Below are positions 42,868-53,333 of a stretch of DNA of 64,000 bases, one piece after another. The notes under the pieces are model-generated. The model searched no databases and was not told the origin of the DNA. It worked only from the letters and a program-made list of their open reading frames with translations. Numbering within the stretch: the stretch's first letter is position 1; each line of letters opens with the position of its first letter. The position numbers were made by a program, and so were the translations under genes. This DNA is from Aureobasidium sp. EXF-3400 (taxonomy: Eukaryota > Ascomycota > Dothideomycetes > Dothideales > Saccotheciaceae). Location: contig SWBL01000120.1 in NCBI GenBank assembly GCA_024195585.1, positions 1 to 64,000 on the forward strand. Direction: 5' to 3'.

Positions 42868-43797
42868 CTTGGGTGAAGCGACGCGTCGAGAGAAACAGCG
42901 CGAACAGAGTGATTCAATTCAGATGCAGAGGGCAAATTTGCGAAAGAAACGATTGGTATGATAAAGCTGGGTCGTCGCGTTAAAAAGAGAGGTGATGGGT
43001 GAGCAAGAAAGTGAGACGTGTAAGCGACAGCTTAGGGCGTTAAAGTGAAGAGCGATCGATCCTAGAAAGCTAAGGATGCACTGATTGTCTTAGTCAAAAG
43101 CCAAGGGTAATCAGGAAGGCGCGTTAAGTGAGTGAGTTGACCTATCACATGAGATACAGCACAGGCCATGCTAGCGTTCACTTTCAAGTTTGCGCGATCG
43201 ACTTCTTAAGTGAGGGAATATTCGTTCGTTGCGGACTGATTTGTCTCAAGAAGAATATGTCGCAACATGTTTGTGATGCACACTACTATGTCAAATTTAT
43301 GTTTGTGCACAGTGTATAGCCTGAGTAGTCGCATCTTATGAAGACATTCGTGGCGATGGCTCGCTATGCGGCGGGAGACGCAGCAGTCACCCCAGCTATA
43401 GCAGGCAGGAATATGGTTTTTCCGAAGCGCGCCTGCCAATTTGGCTCCTAATCCCAACAATTATCAGAAAGGGGCAACTAAGGGGACGAGCGCTCCGACC
43501 GGATGTGAGCGGCTAGGATGAGCCTTTCTAGAAGCAGACAGACATGTTCATGACGTGACAACTTAACAAGACTTTGCAATGCACCACATGAAGTTGAATA
43601 AAAATTTGAGAAGTAATGATCTTTTTCTCCGCCATCAAGGCTGTCTGCTATGTATTTACAATATGGGCTATGTACAAATTCGTGGAGGGCATAATAAACA
43701 ATGAAACTCGTGAGACATCATGAAAAAAGCAGCAATCAAGCAAGAACGCGTCAAAACACGCCGACCTGAGATGCAGGTTAGCAACTCAATTCGCAAA
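42868..43797. other. Intergenic, 930 bases
   Basis: Promoter side of the unknown gene above and 3' flank of the sugar transporter. No gene supported. Confidence 0.55.
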
Positions 43798-45498
43798 TCA
43801 AATATCAACTTTCTCGTTGTGGTGAATTTCAACCTTCTCTTCTAGACTGTCGGCGAAGACATCGACTTGGGTCTTGGAGAAATTTCTCGCGCTGATCTTC
43901 TTTTCGAAGAGCAAGTCAAGCTCGGCGAAAGTGCGACCGCTGGGCTCAGGTACACGGAAGTAGGTGTAAATGATGCACAGGAAGCAGCTGCCTGCCCAGA
44001 AGAAACCAGCATAATTGCCCCAGTTCCATGCGCTTGGATTGAGCATGTAAGGGGTTAAGACACTGCAGACAATGCCAACGATGTTGTAAAGGTTGCGACC
44101 AAGAACAATAGTCTTGATTTGCAAGCGACGGGTCGAGATTTCGGCAACGAGGGAGTAGCAGACAGTACCGACCGACAACTGGTAGCATAGAGCCCAGACC
44201 AACATCATTGAACCGGTAGCAAGAGATGCAGCGTCCTTGTGAGCGTGAGGCACGAGTCCGAGGAAACCCATGATGAGAAGCATGGTGAAGAGACCGCAAA
44301 GACCAACCAAGTAGAGAGTTCTGCGACCAATTCCGACGCTCATGAGGAACCAAGCACCGAACACACCAGCCATGTTGATGCCGTATTGTCCAATTGCGAA
44401 ATCCATAGCCTTGCTAGGGTCGAGGCCAGCTTGCTCAAGGAAGTAAGTCGAGTATCCGGAGAAGGAGTTGCCGCTAAGGTTCTGAATAGCCCAGACCATG
44501 CAGACAATCTCGGTACGGCGAAGGTCGGTTCCCTTGAAGCAGTCCCAGTAGCTGGCTCCAGAGGTGATCTTCTCCTCGAGCTTGGTAGTGTGCACCATCA
44601 TGTCAATGGTCTCATCTGCGTCGAAATCGGTTTCACGGTTCACACTGGTAAGGCGAAGAAGCGCTCTCTTGGCGTCCTCGACCCTGCCTTTTCTAATCAA
44701 CCACCAAGGACTCTCGGGAGCGAAGGTAATGCCAATGAGAAGCGGAACGGGCCACATCCACTGCAAGGCGTAGGGAATTCGGTATGCCCATTGGTCGTTG
44801 CGGTGCAGCAGAGATTTCACAACGCCGATACCAATAGCCTGGCCCATGCCCCAGCAGAAGTTGACATAGGTTGTAAGGTATCCACGAAGAGCGACAGGGC
44901 AGACTTCAGAAGCGTAGGTCACGGTAAGGGTTTGGAAAATACCCCATGGAATACTATGATGATAGTCAGATGCTTGTCGAGCTGTGGAATCATTCATGTG
45001 AACTTACCCGCACAGAATCTCAGCGACCAACAAAGTCTGGACGTTTTGCGCAGTGAAGAAGACAGCAGTGATAGCTGCAATAAAAACAAGACAAGTCATG
45101 ACGGTATAGCGGTAGCCGAAGCGCTCAGAGACGAATCCGTTGATGAAGAGACCAATGATCTCTCCAACATTGGCACCGTTGCTGAGTCCTGCTTGCCATG
45201 GAGCAGATACCTGGTATGATCCATCGGCCAGTTGTACACCATATTTTTCATTGAACTTGGGATGGCCGTAGAAGGCGCCGAGAAGACAGACGTCGTAGCC
45301 CTCCATTGCGATACAGGTCGAGATGAGGACACTCCAGAAGACGGCCTTAGGATACAATCTGATACCCTGCAGGAGGGTCATCTTGTGTTCCTTCTCAGTG
45401 GCGAGTTTGGCGTTTGCGATCGTGACATTGTTGGCTTTGGTATGGGCGAGCTCGTCCTTTTCGGGGAAGGTCAGCGGTTCACTACGGATGTCCGCCAT
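43798..45498 (-). CDS. MFS sugar porter, alpha-glucoside/maltose-permease type
   Basis: Minus-strand exons 45498..45008 and 44953..43798; 54 nt intron with CTGAC branch; 548 aa, 12 predicted helices. The N-terminus (AIAMEGYDVCLLGAFYGHPKFNEKYG pattern: IAMEGYDVCLLGAFYG) and QVSAPWQAGLSNGANVGEIIGL are characteristic of fungal maltose/alpha-glucoside H+ symporters, as are VCPVALRGYLTTYVNFCWGMGQ, PESPWWLIRKGR and RVPEPSGRTFAELDLLFE. A plasma-membrane sugar uptake role is firm at family level; the sugar is not determined, and position beside a beta-galactosidase makes beta-galactosides possible. Start chosen at MADIRSEPLTF; a longer in-frame start exists at 45600. Confidence 0.92.
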
Positions 45499-46901
45499 GG
45501 TGAAGTATCGTTGTCGTGTAGGTGTTAAGGAAGGAAGAGCAGTGCCTCCAAGAAAGAAAGGGCTTTTCGAGATGATCTGTTGGGAGATTGCATCGTCCAA
45601 AGCTTTACTTATACTCCGTGAGATGATCCGGCTTCACGCCTCGAGGATGATTTTCCGAGTTCTACCCCACGGGGCAATAGAAGTACAGGCTACACCTTGC
45701 CGGATCTATCCTAGTACCTGAATACTCGGAAAAACAGAGCTGCTTTGGTTGCTCTGATTGGTCTGATCGTTCAGGATCGGCCTTTGGTTGTTCCAGTGGG
45801 TACGTGCGGTGAAGCCTAAAATAAACGGTCTCGTGAGGAGTCAATCTTGAGAGCATACACGCACCAGCAGACAGCTTGACAATGTATCTTGCTGTTTTGC
45901 TTCTCTCTTGTCTTTGCTGCTGTACCTCAAAAGTGGATTTGGATATTGGCTGAACACCTTGACCAACATCGTGAGGTGCTGAAGCATATTCATCCTGATG
46001 TTCGACTTGGTGCCTAGGAATCGCTAGAGCAGCAGGTACTCCAGTACATAGAGCTAGATTCATCGATCTAAAGCTCCAAGAATCACGAACCTCGTCGTGG
46101 GCGAACCATCAAAAGCCGATAGTCTTTGTGCATCCAAACGTGCGAAAAGGATTCGGGGAGCACACAGAATTAGGGCGAGTTGTGGCTGGGATCCTGTATC
46201 CGCAAGTACTTGACATCCCAAACGAAGATGTCCGCGTGACCAGTGGAGCAGTAGTACGGCAGATAGACAAGAGGATCCTACCGACAGACCAAACATCCTG
46301 GGGCCCCAGATTGGCATGCATTCATGGTGGGGATGCAAGGACCATCGCATTGAGCCATGCAAGTAATTTACAACGGCAGTAGTAGGGTGTGACCATCTGA
46401 TCCGGGCTAATTGAAGCGGTTGCGTATAGATTGACCTATAACAGGTCAGCAAAAGGGCCGATTTCAGCTGCGCGCGCGATGGTCAAGTTGCAAAGCCGCA
46501 GCAAAGCGGCATCATTGCCCAGTCATTGAGTTTCAAAGGTGATGCGGAAGAGTTGTCGAGGTGAGGGTTGAACGAGGAGTGTGGCTTGCGACTAGCTGTG
46601 TGGGGTCGCACCTTCCTCGAGGAAACCATTCTCCGCAAAGTACTCCAGTAAGCGGGATGCCGATGCTTGAGCGAGCAGATGTGAAAGTTCGAATGACTCG
46701 ATTGCAAACACTTCAGCTTCAGTGCTTGAACACATTGTCTCATACGAATTCGTTTGATATAGAAGTCCGTTTCCTACGTGCCGATCATACCTACATACAT
46801 GTCTCGTTATCATTCCACCCCTTGGCCTGCCAAAGTTCATATTTCCTGCATACTTGATGGAGAGCAAGTGTACGTTCTTGCTTGTGTTGTATTCGTCTGC
46901 T
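45499..46901. other. 1.4 kb gap between two sugar porter genes
   Basis: No gene supported. Minus-strand open frames at 45662-46063 and 46060-46452 have no motif, no splice context and poor composition, so they are left out. Holds the promoter of the upstream porter and the 3' flank of the next. Confidence 0.5.
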
Positions 46902-48713
46902 TCAGAGCTTCTCGTTCACATGCTCCTGAGCAGCAAGCTTGCGTTCCTTTCTGAGCTTGTTGGCGTATCTAACACCAAATCCGTGTGAAAAGACTTCTTG
47001 GATCTCTTCAAGGGTAAGTCCAGAAACCTCAGGATAGCACAGGATGATCAGGACCCAGCCGATGAAGCAAATACCACAATAGAATCCGAAAGCACCGCTG
47101 GGTGTGAAGGTCTTCATCATGGACAAGAAGGTAGACTTGATACCGAGTTAGCAACATTTATCAGTACCTAAGTTAAGACTTGAATGTACGTACGGAAACG
47201 ATCACATTGCTGCCCCAGGTAGAGCAACTAGACCACATAGTACCCATGGCTCTGACGTCCATGGGGAAGAAATCTTGACAAAATCAGTTTTCTGTCTCTA
47301 AAGGTAATTGCGCCGTTAGATCACGTACCAGTTGACATCCAGGCAGTGTTACCGACTGAGACACCGTAGAAGAAAACAAACCAGATGATGAAGACAAGAA
47401 CAACAATAGCGGGTGGCGTCACAGTAGTGCTTTTCAGCTCCAGTGTCTTGTGGTCAATAGGGATAAAAGCGAAAGCGATAGCCACGGCAAGGAGACCAGC
47501 AGACATGCCCCAAGCAGTGCATACGAGGAGCTTTCGACGGCCTACTTTGTCCACACACTGCATGTTGATAAATGTCATGATGAAGTTGGTTCCAGCAACT
47601 ACGAGGCCGACGGCGACTGGGTTCGAGAATCCGACCAGGGCGAAAAGAGTCGATGAGTAGTACATGAGAGTGTTGAATCTGGATATGGTTTGTCAGGCAT
47701 CATGTTAGATGAAAGGAAGATGAGAAACATACCCGCTCATTTGTGCAACAACAGCAAGGCCACAGGCAACAAGAAGAGCACGGAAATTAGATCCCTGGTG
47801 AAGACGCTTGATCTTTGACCAGCGAGTTTCAGACTCGTTGACTTCCTTGGAAAGTTCGCAAGCTTGGTTGATCAAAGCAACTTTGTTGCGGATCTGCCGT
47901 TCTGAAGCACCCTTGAAGATCTTTCTGATAACGACTTGGGCTTCTTCGAGCTTGTTGTGGTAGACAAGTTGACGAGGCGATTCGGGACAGAAGGGTAGGA
48001 GGCAGACAAGGATGACAGGAGGCAATGCACCCAGGCCGGCCATGTATCTCCAGCCGTGAGTAACGTGGTTGAAAGCAGCACCAATACCGTAGGATATGAC
48101 TTGTCCGCCGGTGATAGACATGTTGTTGAGGCCCATAAGTTTTCCTCGAACTTTGGTAGGTGCAATCTCGGCTAGATACATTGGGACGACGGCACTGGCA
48201 CTGCCAACACCAAAGCCAACGACCAGGCGGCCGACTGCCATCTGCGCGATACTGTAAGAAGCAGCTTGAAGAATTGATCCAGAGAAGAAGAGGATGCATG
48301 CAGCATAGATGGCACCCTTTCTACCAAACTTCAAGAACGTCAGTACTGTTGACCATGGCAGATGCTTGATTGTTACTTACCTTGTCGGCAGTAAGACCAG
48401 CCAGGATACAACCAAAGAAGGCGCCTCCTGAGCAAAGACTGGTAATCAACTCTTTTTCGTTGGATGTTGTCTCACGGTGGTCGAGACTGGTACCAAGAGA
48501 AACCAGTATGGCAGAAATGATTCCAGTGTCGTATCCAAAGAGTCCACCAGCGACAGACGCGGTAATGGCAACCAGCCAGACGAACCAGGAGACATCAAGA
48601 TTCTCGATAGAATCGTCCTCAACGGTCTCGATGTCCTCAATTTGTTCGATATGACTCTTGTCAGGAAGGGCCATGTTGAAGTTGGTCTTGTCGAATGATT
48701 GACGTGAAGCCAT
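46902..48713 (-). CDS. MFS sugar porter, myo-inositol/sugar transporter type
   Basis: Five minus-strand exons: 48713..48381, 48328..47733, 47678..47329, 47273..47194, 47135..46902; introns 52-58 nt; 530 aa. Sugar-porter signatures: GGLFGYDTGIISAILVSLG, ADKFGRKGAIY (R-x-G-R-R/K, junction 1), YLAEIAPTKVRGKLMGLNN, PESPRQLVYHNK, DKVGRRKLL, YPEVSGLTLEEIQEVF. The GGLFGYDTG / NNMSITGGQVISY blocks are closest in style to Itr-type inositol carriers, but fungal galactoside permeases share the same fold. One exon is only 80 nt and is fixed by phase on both sides. Sits immediately downstream of the beta-galactosidase on the same strand. Confidence 0.92.
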
Positions 48714-49448
48714 CTTGGTGGATGCAATGAGTATGTAATATCGAATTAGATATAAGAAGCGAACTGTGGGGATGAACTGTGGAGAAATGGTGGACCATCT
48801 TGCACATTTATATAACTGACAGTTTTACGTCTTGTATAGGTGGGCTCTTCGCCGTCGTTGCGTGAAGCGGCTGAGAGTTTCGGGGTTTCTTACTGAAAAT
48901 ATCCAACTTAGGGCAAGTTTCGGACCGTTACACCACATTTGAACACGGAGCTGTTAACCCCAGATGTACTCCAGATTACTCCGCTTTGTACCCCAGACAG
49001 AGGTGGGTCATCGGCAAGGCTCTAGCATGAGTGACGATGGCTCAGGTCTATTCAGAAGACATCAGTGGCGGTTACAGAAACCTGGAGTTCTCCAGGTTCT
49101 CATACGATGACGATCCGGGGGGTTGTGCCCAAACTGTTCATGATATCGGCATATGGGCTGGCCAGACTCTGAAGACTATGGCCTATGAGCATACCATATC
49201 TGGATCAACCCCCGCTCACAAGTCTGCCGACAACGCATCAAGCTTCGGCATATGAGCGGATCAAATTGACTGACTTGATCAAGCAAGGAGGTATTCGGCA
49301 TGAAGACAGACTGTCAATGTGGACACCCATGTACATAAAGAAAGACTATACATTAGAATACTCTGATTATTTGACCGAGGTGTGAAGATCGTGTTTCCCA
49401 GACATGATCACTTCAGCCCTTGGAAGTATGACCAAGCTGTCAGTTTCC
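48714..49448. other. Intergenic, 735 bases
   Basis: Promoter of the sugar porter and 3' flank of the beta-galactosidase. No gene supported. Confidence 0.55.
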
Positions 49449-52400
49449 TTAGTACGCACCTTCTCTCTTTGACCATCCAGTCATAGGGCTCAGGGTTATA
49501 GGTCCGTAACCGCTCTGAATGACAGGACCGGCGACCAAACTCAAGTTAGTGATCTTTGCACCACCTTCTTCCAAGGCCCACAACGAGACAGCAAGGTAGT
49601 TGGGTCCATTGTAGTTGAAGATACCTTGTGGCACTGGGTACACATCTTGCGGGCCGATGTTCGAAACGTACTTGCCGAACTGGTAGCCGTTGACATAAAT
49701 CTGACTACGGTATGCAGCAGGAGCTGAGCCGTTGCTGCTTGATGTGCCATTGGTGAATGAGATAGCAATGGGAATATCATAGCCAGCAGGCATGTCTAGA
49801 TCGAAGGTCGTGGAGTAGAACGAAACACCAGGAGAGGTGATACCAGCCATAGGTCCAAGAGTGCTATTGGCCCAGTCGGAAGTAGGTGCTCCTGGGAGAT
49901 GGTAACCTTGTCTTTCGGCATAGAGACCTCCCTCATTGAGAGGGCCTCTAGTGCGATCCCGGTAGTCCTCTCCGCCAAGATTGCCAGTCAACTTCCACGA
50001 AATCGCAGAAGCGTTGCGGCTACTAAGAGAGTAATCGAGAATACCACGAGGTGTCTTCATCTCACTAGAGCCTCCTTGCCCGTTCTCCTGAAGTCCCATG
50101 TGGTCGATGAGAACAGTCAAGACGTACGAGCTTCCTGCGGCAACGTTGGGCAAGTTGAAGGTCGAGTTAGCATTTGAAGCAGCATCAATACCAGGCGCCG
50201 AGCCCAGGAAAGTACCGTTCAACCAAGCAGACATGCCAAAGGCCGAGCCACCTTGGGTTTGAAGGTAGATAGAGCGCTCGCTCCCAGTTGCAGTGAAATG
50301 GCCACGGAAGAGGAGGTTGCCAGCGTTGTAGCCATAATCTTGCCCATACAGTGACACAGGGGTGGTCAAATTGCGTTGCGTGTTATTTGTGTAGGTAAGA
50401 TCGGCATTGGTCCAGAGACTGTCGTCATATCCGGGTGTAATCTCTGGCAGGGAATTCAACACCTTCCAACCCACGATAGACAGATTAGGGACAGAGAACG
50501 ATGGTTCTTTGTAGGCAACAGAGCCTGTTACCACGCCAGAGCAACTATCTTGAGCGAACTTGATATTCTCGCCATTGAATGTGAGCTCGGTAAGCTTCGC
50601 AGGCGCACCACCAATAATCTCAATGTCGGTGGTGGCATTAATATCACCAGTGAGATGCAGAGTGTTATCCTTGACCTCGACGGTGCGAAGGAGATAGCCA
50701 GCCTTGACGATAGCGGCAGAAGACTCCAGGGTCCCATTAGTGTAGTTAGCAGAGACAGGGCTCGAAGGCAGGTCAAGAACCCAGTAGTTGTAGGCATCGT
50801 TCCGGTCCAGAATGTAGACATAGAGCTCGCCGATCTTCACGATCCTCCTCTCGGAGCTGCTCTGGAAGCCGAGGATAGTAGTACCCTTTTTCTTTACGAT
50901 ATTGACCCCAGATCCTTCCACAATCTCACTGCTGCAAGATAGGGTCAAGGCAAGCTCATGGTTCTCATTGGGACCTGCGTAGACTACCAGAACTTGCTTG
51001 CCATCATAAGACTTCTGAGTAAAGATCTCAGCAGATGAGTAGAGCAAATTGGTTCCGGCCGCATCATAGTCAGTTACCGCGAACTTGGAGTCACGGCCGT
51101 TCAAAACCAGAGAGCCGTTAAGCTGGGGAATGGTGATGTTTCCTTGGCTAGTAGGAAGGTGCAACTTGAACTGAGTTGAGGCACGAGAGTTGTAAGCCGC
51201 ATGTCTGATGACGAAGAAGTTGGTCCTGTTGCCTAGCAGAGCAGTAACGGCAATGTCGGCATTGTTGGTGTAACTTCCATTAGCATGGGTGTTATTCTGA
51301 GGGATTGCGGTGAGGTATGCTGGTGAGGCTTGCAGGAAGTTGGCTTCAAGCTTGGCTTCACTGTACTTTTCGCGAGATACTAGACGATCCTCGGTGATGA
51401 CAGCTCCATAATCATACGAGGTATAGCCACCAGGGTGTCCTAGGTTTCCCCAATTGGTACCTGTGCACAGTTAGCACGATCAACAATCAGAATTAGGGGG
51501 CGTTCGTAACAGGGGGCGGTCATAAGAGGGGGTCAGTCGTGATAAGGGGCAATCGGAACCAGGGGGCATTCAGAATAAGGGGCAGGCAATGGAAAAGAGG
51601 GGAATGGTGTATCCTCATGTGCTGAGGTATGTGAGACGTGAAGCAGTAGAAATGCACAACAGTTTCGAGAAACAGGGTAGCCACCACTGAGAGTCGATAT
51701 GTTATCCGCTCTCAATGGCCACATCCCTGGCTTGGAAACAACTGTGTCTTTTCATAGCTTACACCTCACTCTGATTCTCGGATGGGGGAAGGGAGATCAA
51801 CAGGCTCTAGTACATGAACCTGCTCTTGGTTCTTCAACGTACCTCCGTATGTCATGTAGATGTTGAATATGGTAACTCCGAAGGAGAAGTCGTTCTTGTA
51901 GAAGACTCTTTGGAATTCGGCATTGAGTAGTTCGGCACATTGAGCAAAGCCTAGCCCACCCCAGGGATCGAAAGAGCCTCCTTGAAACTCGACAATTGAG
52001 TTAGGAGTATAAGGGTTTTGTTCTTCGTGCAGGTTTCCATAATAGGTAGGAAGGTCGTTGTCAGGCCAGGTGGTTGGGTTCGCACAGTCGAAGCCGAGAG
52101 CTAGTCGAAGTGTTAGTTATTCCATCGACTTTTCATACATTATTGCGTCAAACTTACGATAGCCATCATATCCGTAGATGTCCACTGTTCCGGGTCCAGG
52201 GTGCAATGGTGAGAAGTAGCCATGAGGATAGGCATCATTAAGGATGGATGGGACGACGATGCCGGCATCCCTGAACTTCTGTTCAACGGCCGCCATGTAT
52301 ACCTATGATAACTTAGCAAGGGTCTCTGATGTACTCTCGACAGGCTGTGCTCTTGACGAGATGCAGAAAAAATTAAATAGCAGACTTACACCATCAGGGA

Positions 52401-53333
52401 AATCAGTATCGCTGGGTACGGCTTGGGAGTACTCGTTCTCGGGCTGGTAGAGAATTACTGGGCCTCCTTCAGTAATTTGAGCCTTTGCAATGATTTCACC
52501 GATATGGCGGGAGTAATTGTCGGTTGCGTTGAGGAAACGGGGGTCTCTTGTCCTGAGGATTCCTGGTGATCTAGACAACCAACCAGGGAAACCACCACCA
52601 GATGCTTCCGCATTGATGTATGGACCAGGTCGCTATGATCGGGTCAGTAACAAGATTTAAGGGGTTATGTCCTCCCCGATGCTCAAGACTGTCACAGTAT
52701 GCCTATAGAAATGCACAATAGTTTCGCAAAAAGTGTGGGCCCCACAAAGATAACCCTCTGAAGTCTATCTCCATGGCCAGGCCCATACTTCAATCGCAAT
52801 TGTGCATTTCGACAGCTTACAGAGAGCCATTGGCGGAGAGGGGATTGGTTGCAAGGCACATAGGGAGGGTTAGACGACTTACAGCAATCAGGTATACCCC
52901 TGCCTTCTGAGCAGCTTCGAAGAAGGGTTCCCAAGCAAAGACACCTTCAGCGGTAAAGTCACCCTGCTTTCCTTCAAGAAGAGCCCAGTCAGCGTAGAAC
53001 GAGACCGCATTATATCCCAATGCCTTGATCTTTTGGAAGACATCCAGCCACAAGCTAGGTACAGGCAATCTTGGAGTCATCAGCATCGTGTACACACTCA
53101 ATATGGCAATACTCATACCTAAATGGGTGGAACTCTCCTGAATAGATCATGATTCTTTCGCCACGTACAAACAGAGAGTGTTCATCCCAAGTAACAAGAT
53201 CCTGGAGAAGCTCTCTCTTATATGGTTTGATAAGATCATTGAGATTGGACTTCCTGACAGCAAGAGCATCCGAGGTAATAGCCAAACCTGCTATCAAGGC
53301 GGCAGCCTTCACGAAGGTTTTACCAAGCACCAT
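49449..53333 (-). CDS. lacA: Secreted GH35 beta-galactosidase
   Basis: Six minus-strand exons: 53333..53119, 53069..52883, 52632..52390, 52302..52158, 52100..51843, 51460..49449; every phase closes; 1019 aa, the usual size of fungal extracellular GH35 enzymes. Signal peptide [25 protein letters not shown], then [30 protein letters not shown]. The proton donor is Glu201 in [10 protein letters not shown] and the nucleophile Glu301 in [16 protein letters not shown]. Many NxS/T sites fit a glycosylated secreted enzyme. It hydrolyses terminal beta-galactosides (lactose, plant galactans). Introns are 49, 250, 87, 57 and 382 nt; the two long ones each contain one 118-119 nt introner-like element, and the last also a minisatellite. 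Neighbouring sugar porters suggest joint function. Confidence 0.96.
51485..51583. repeat. G-rich minisatellite, six units of 16-17 bases
   Basis: Six successive units ending AGGGGGC, AGGGGGC, GAGGGGGTC, AAGGGGC, AGGGGGC, AAGGGGC at 51485, 51502, 51518, 51535, 51551 and 51568; consensus about RTTCRKAAYAGGGGGC. Lies in the fifth intron of the beta-galactosidase; the G strand is the plus (template) strand. Confidence 0.85.
51644..51762 (-). mobile_element. Introner-like element, copy C (intron 5 of lacA)
   Basis: 119 nt, read on the minus strand: starts GTAAGCTATGAAAAGACACA and ends TTGTGCATTTCTACTG, with inner inverted repeats (TTGTTTCCAAG / CTCGAAACTG type). Same length, same terminal sequences and same central GGCCATTGAGA block as copies A and B. 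Its last three bases are CTG instead of an AG, so its own acceptor is broken. Confidence 0.8.
52703..52820 (-). mobile_element. Introner-like element, copy B (intron 2 of lacA)
   Basis: 118 nt on the minus strand: starts GTAAGCTGTCGAAATGCACA, centre GGCCATGGAGA, ends TTGTGCATTTCTATAG. Terminal inverted repeats GAAATGCACAAT / ATTGTGCATTTC are perfect over 12 bases. It is embedded in a 250 nt host intron that has its own GTAAGT donor and ATAG acceptor, so two nested GT-AG pairs are present. Confidence 0.85.

Noticed and set aside
44239..45219. 326-codon plus-strand frame over the sugar porter
   Set aside because: Antisense shadow crossing a supported intron of the real gene.
45662..46452. Two adjacent minus-strand open frames of about 130 codons
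   Set aside because: No motif, no joining splice sites, composition like intergenic DNA; not reported as genes.
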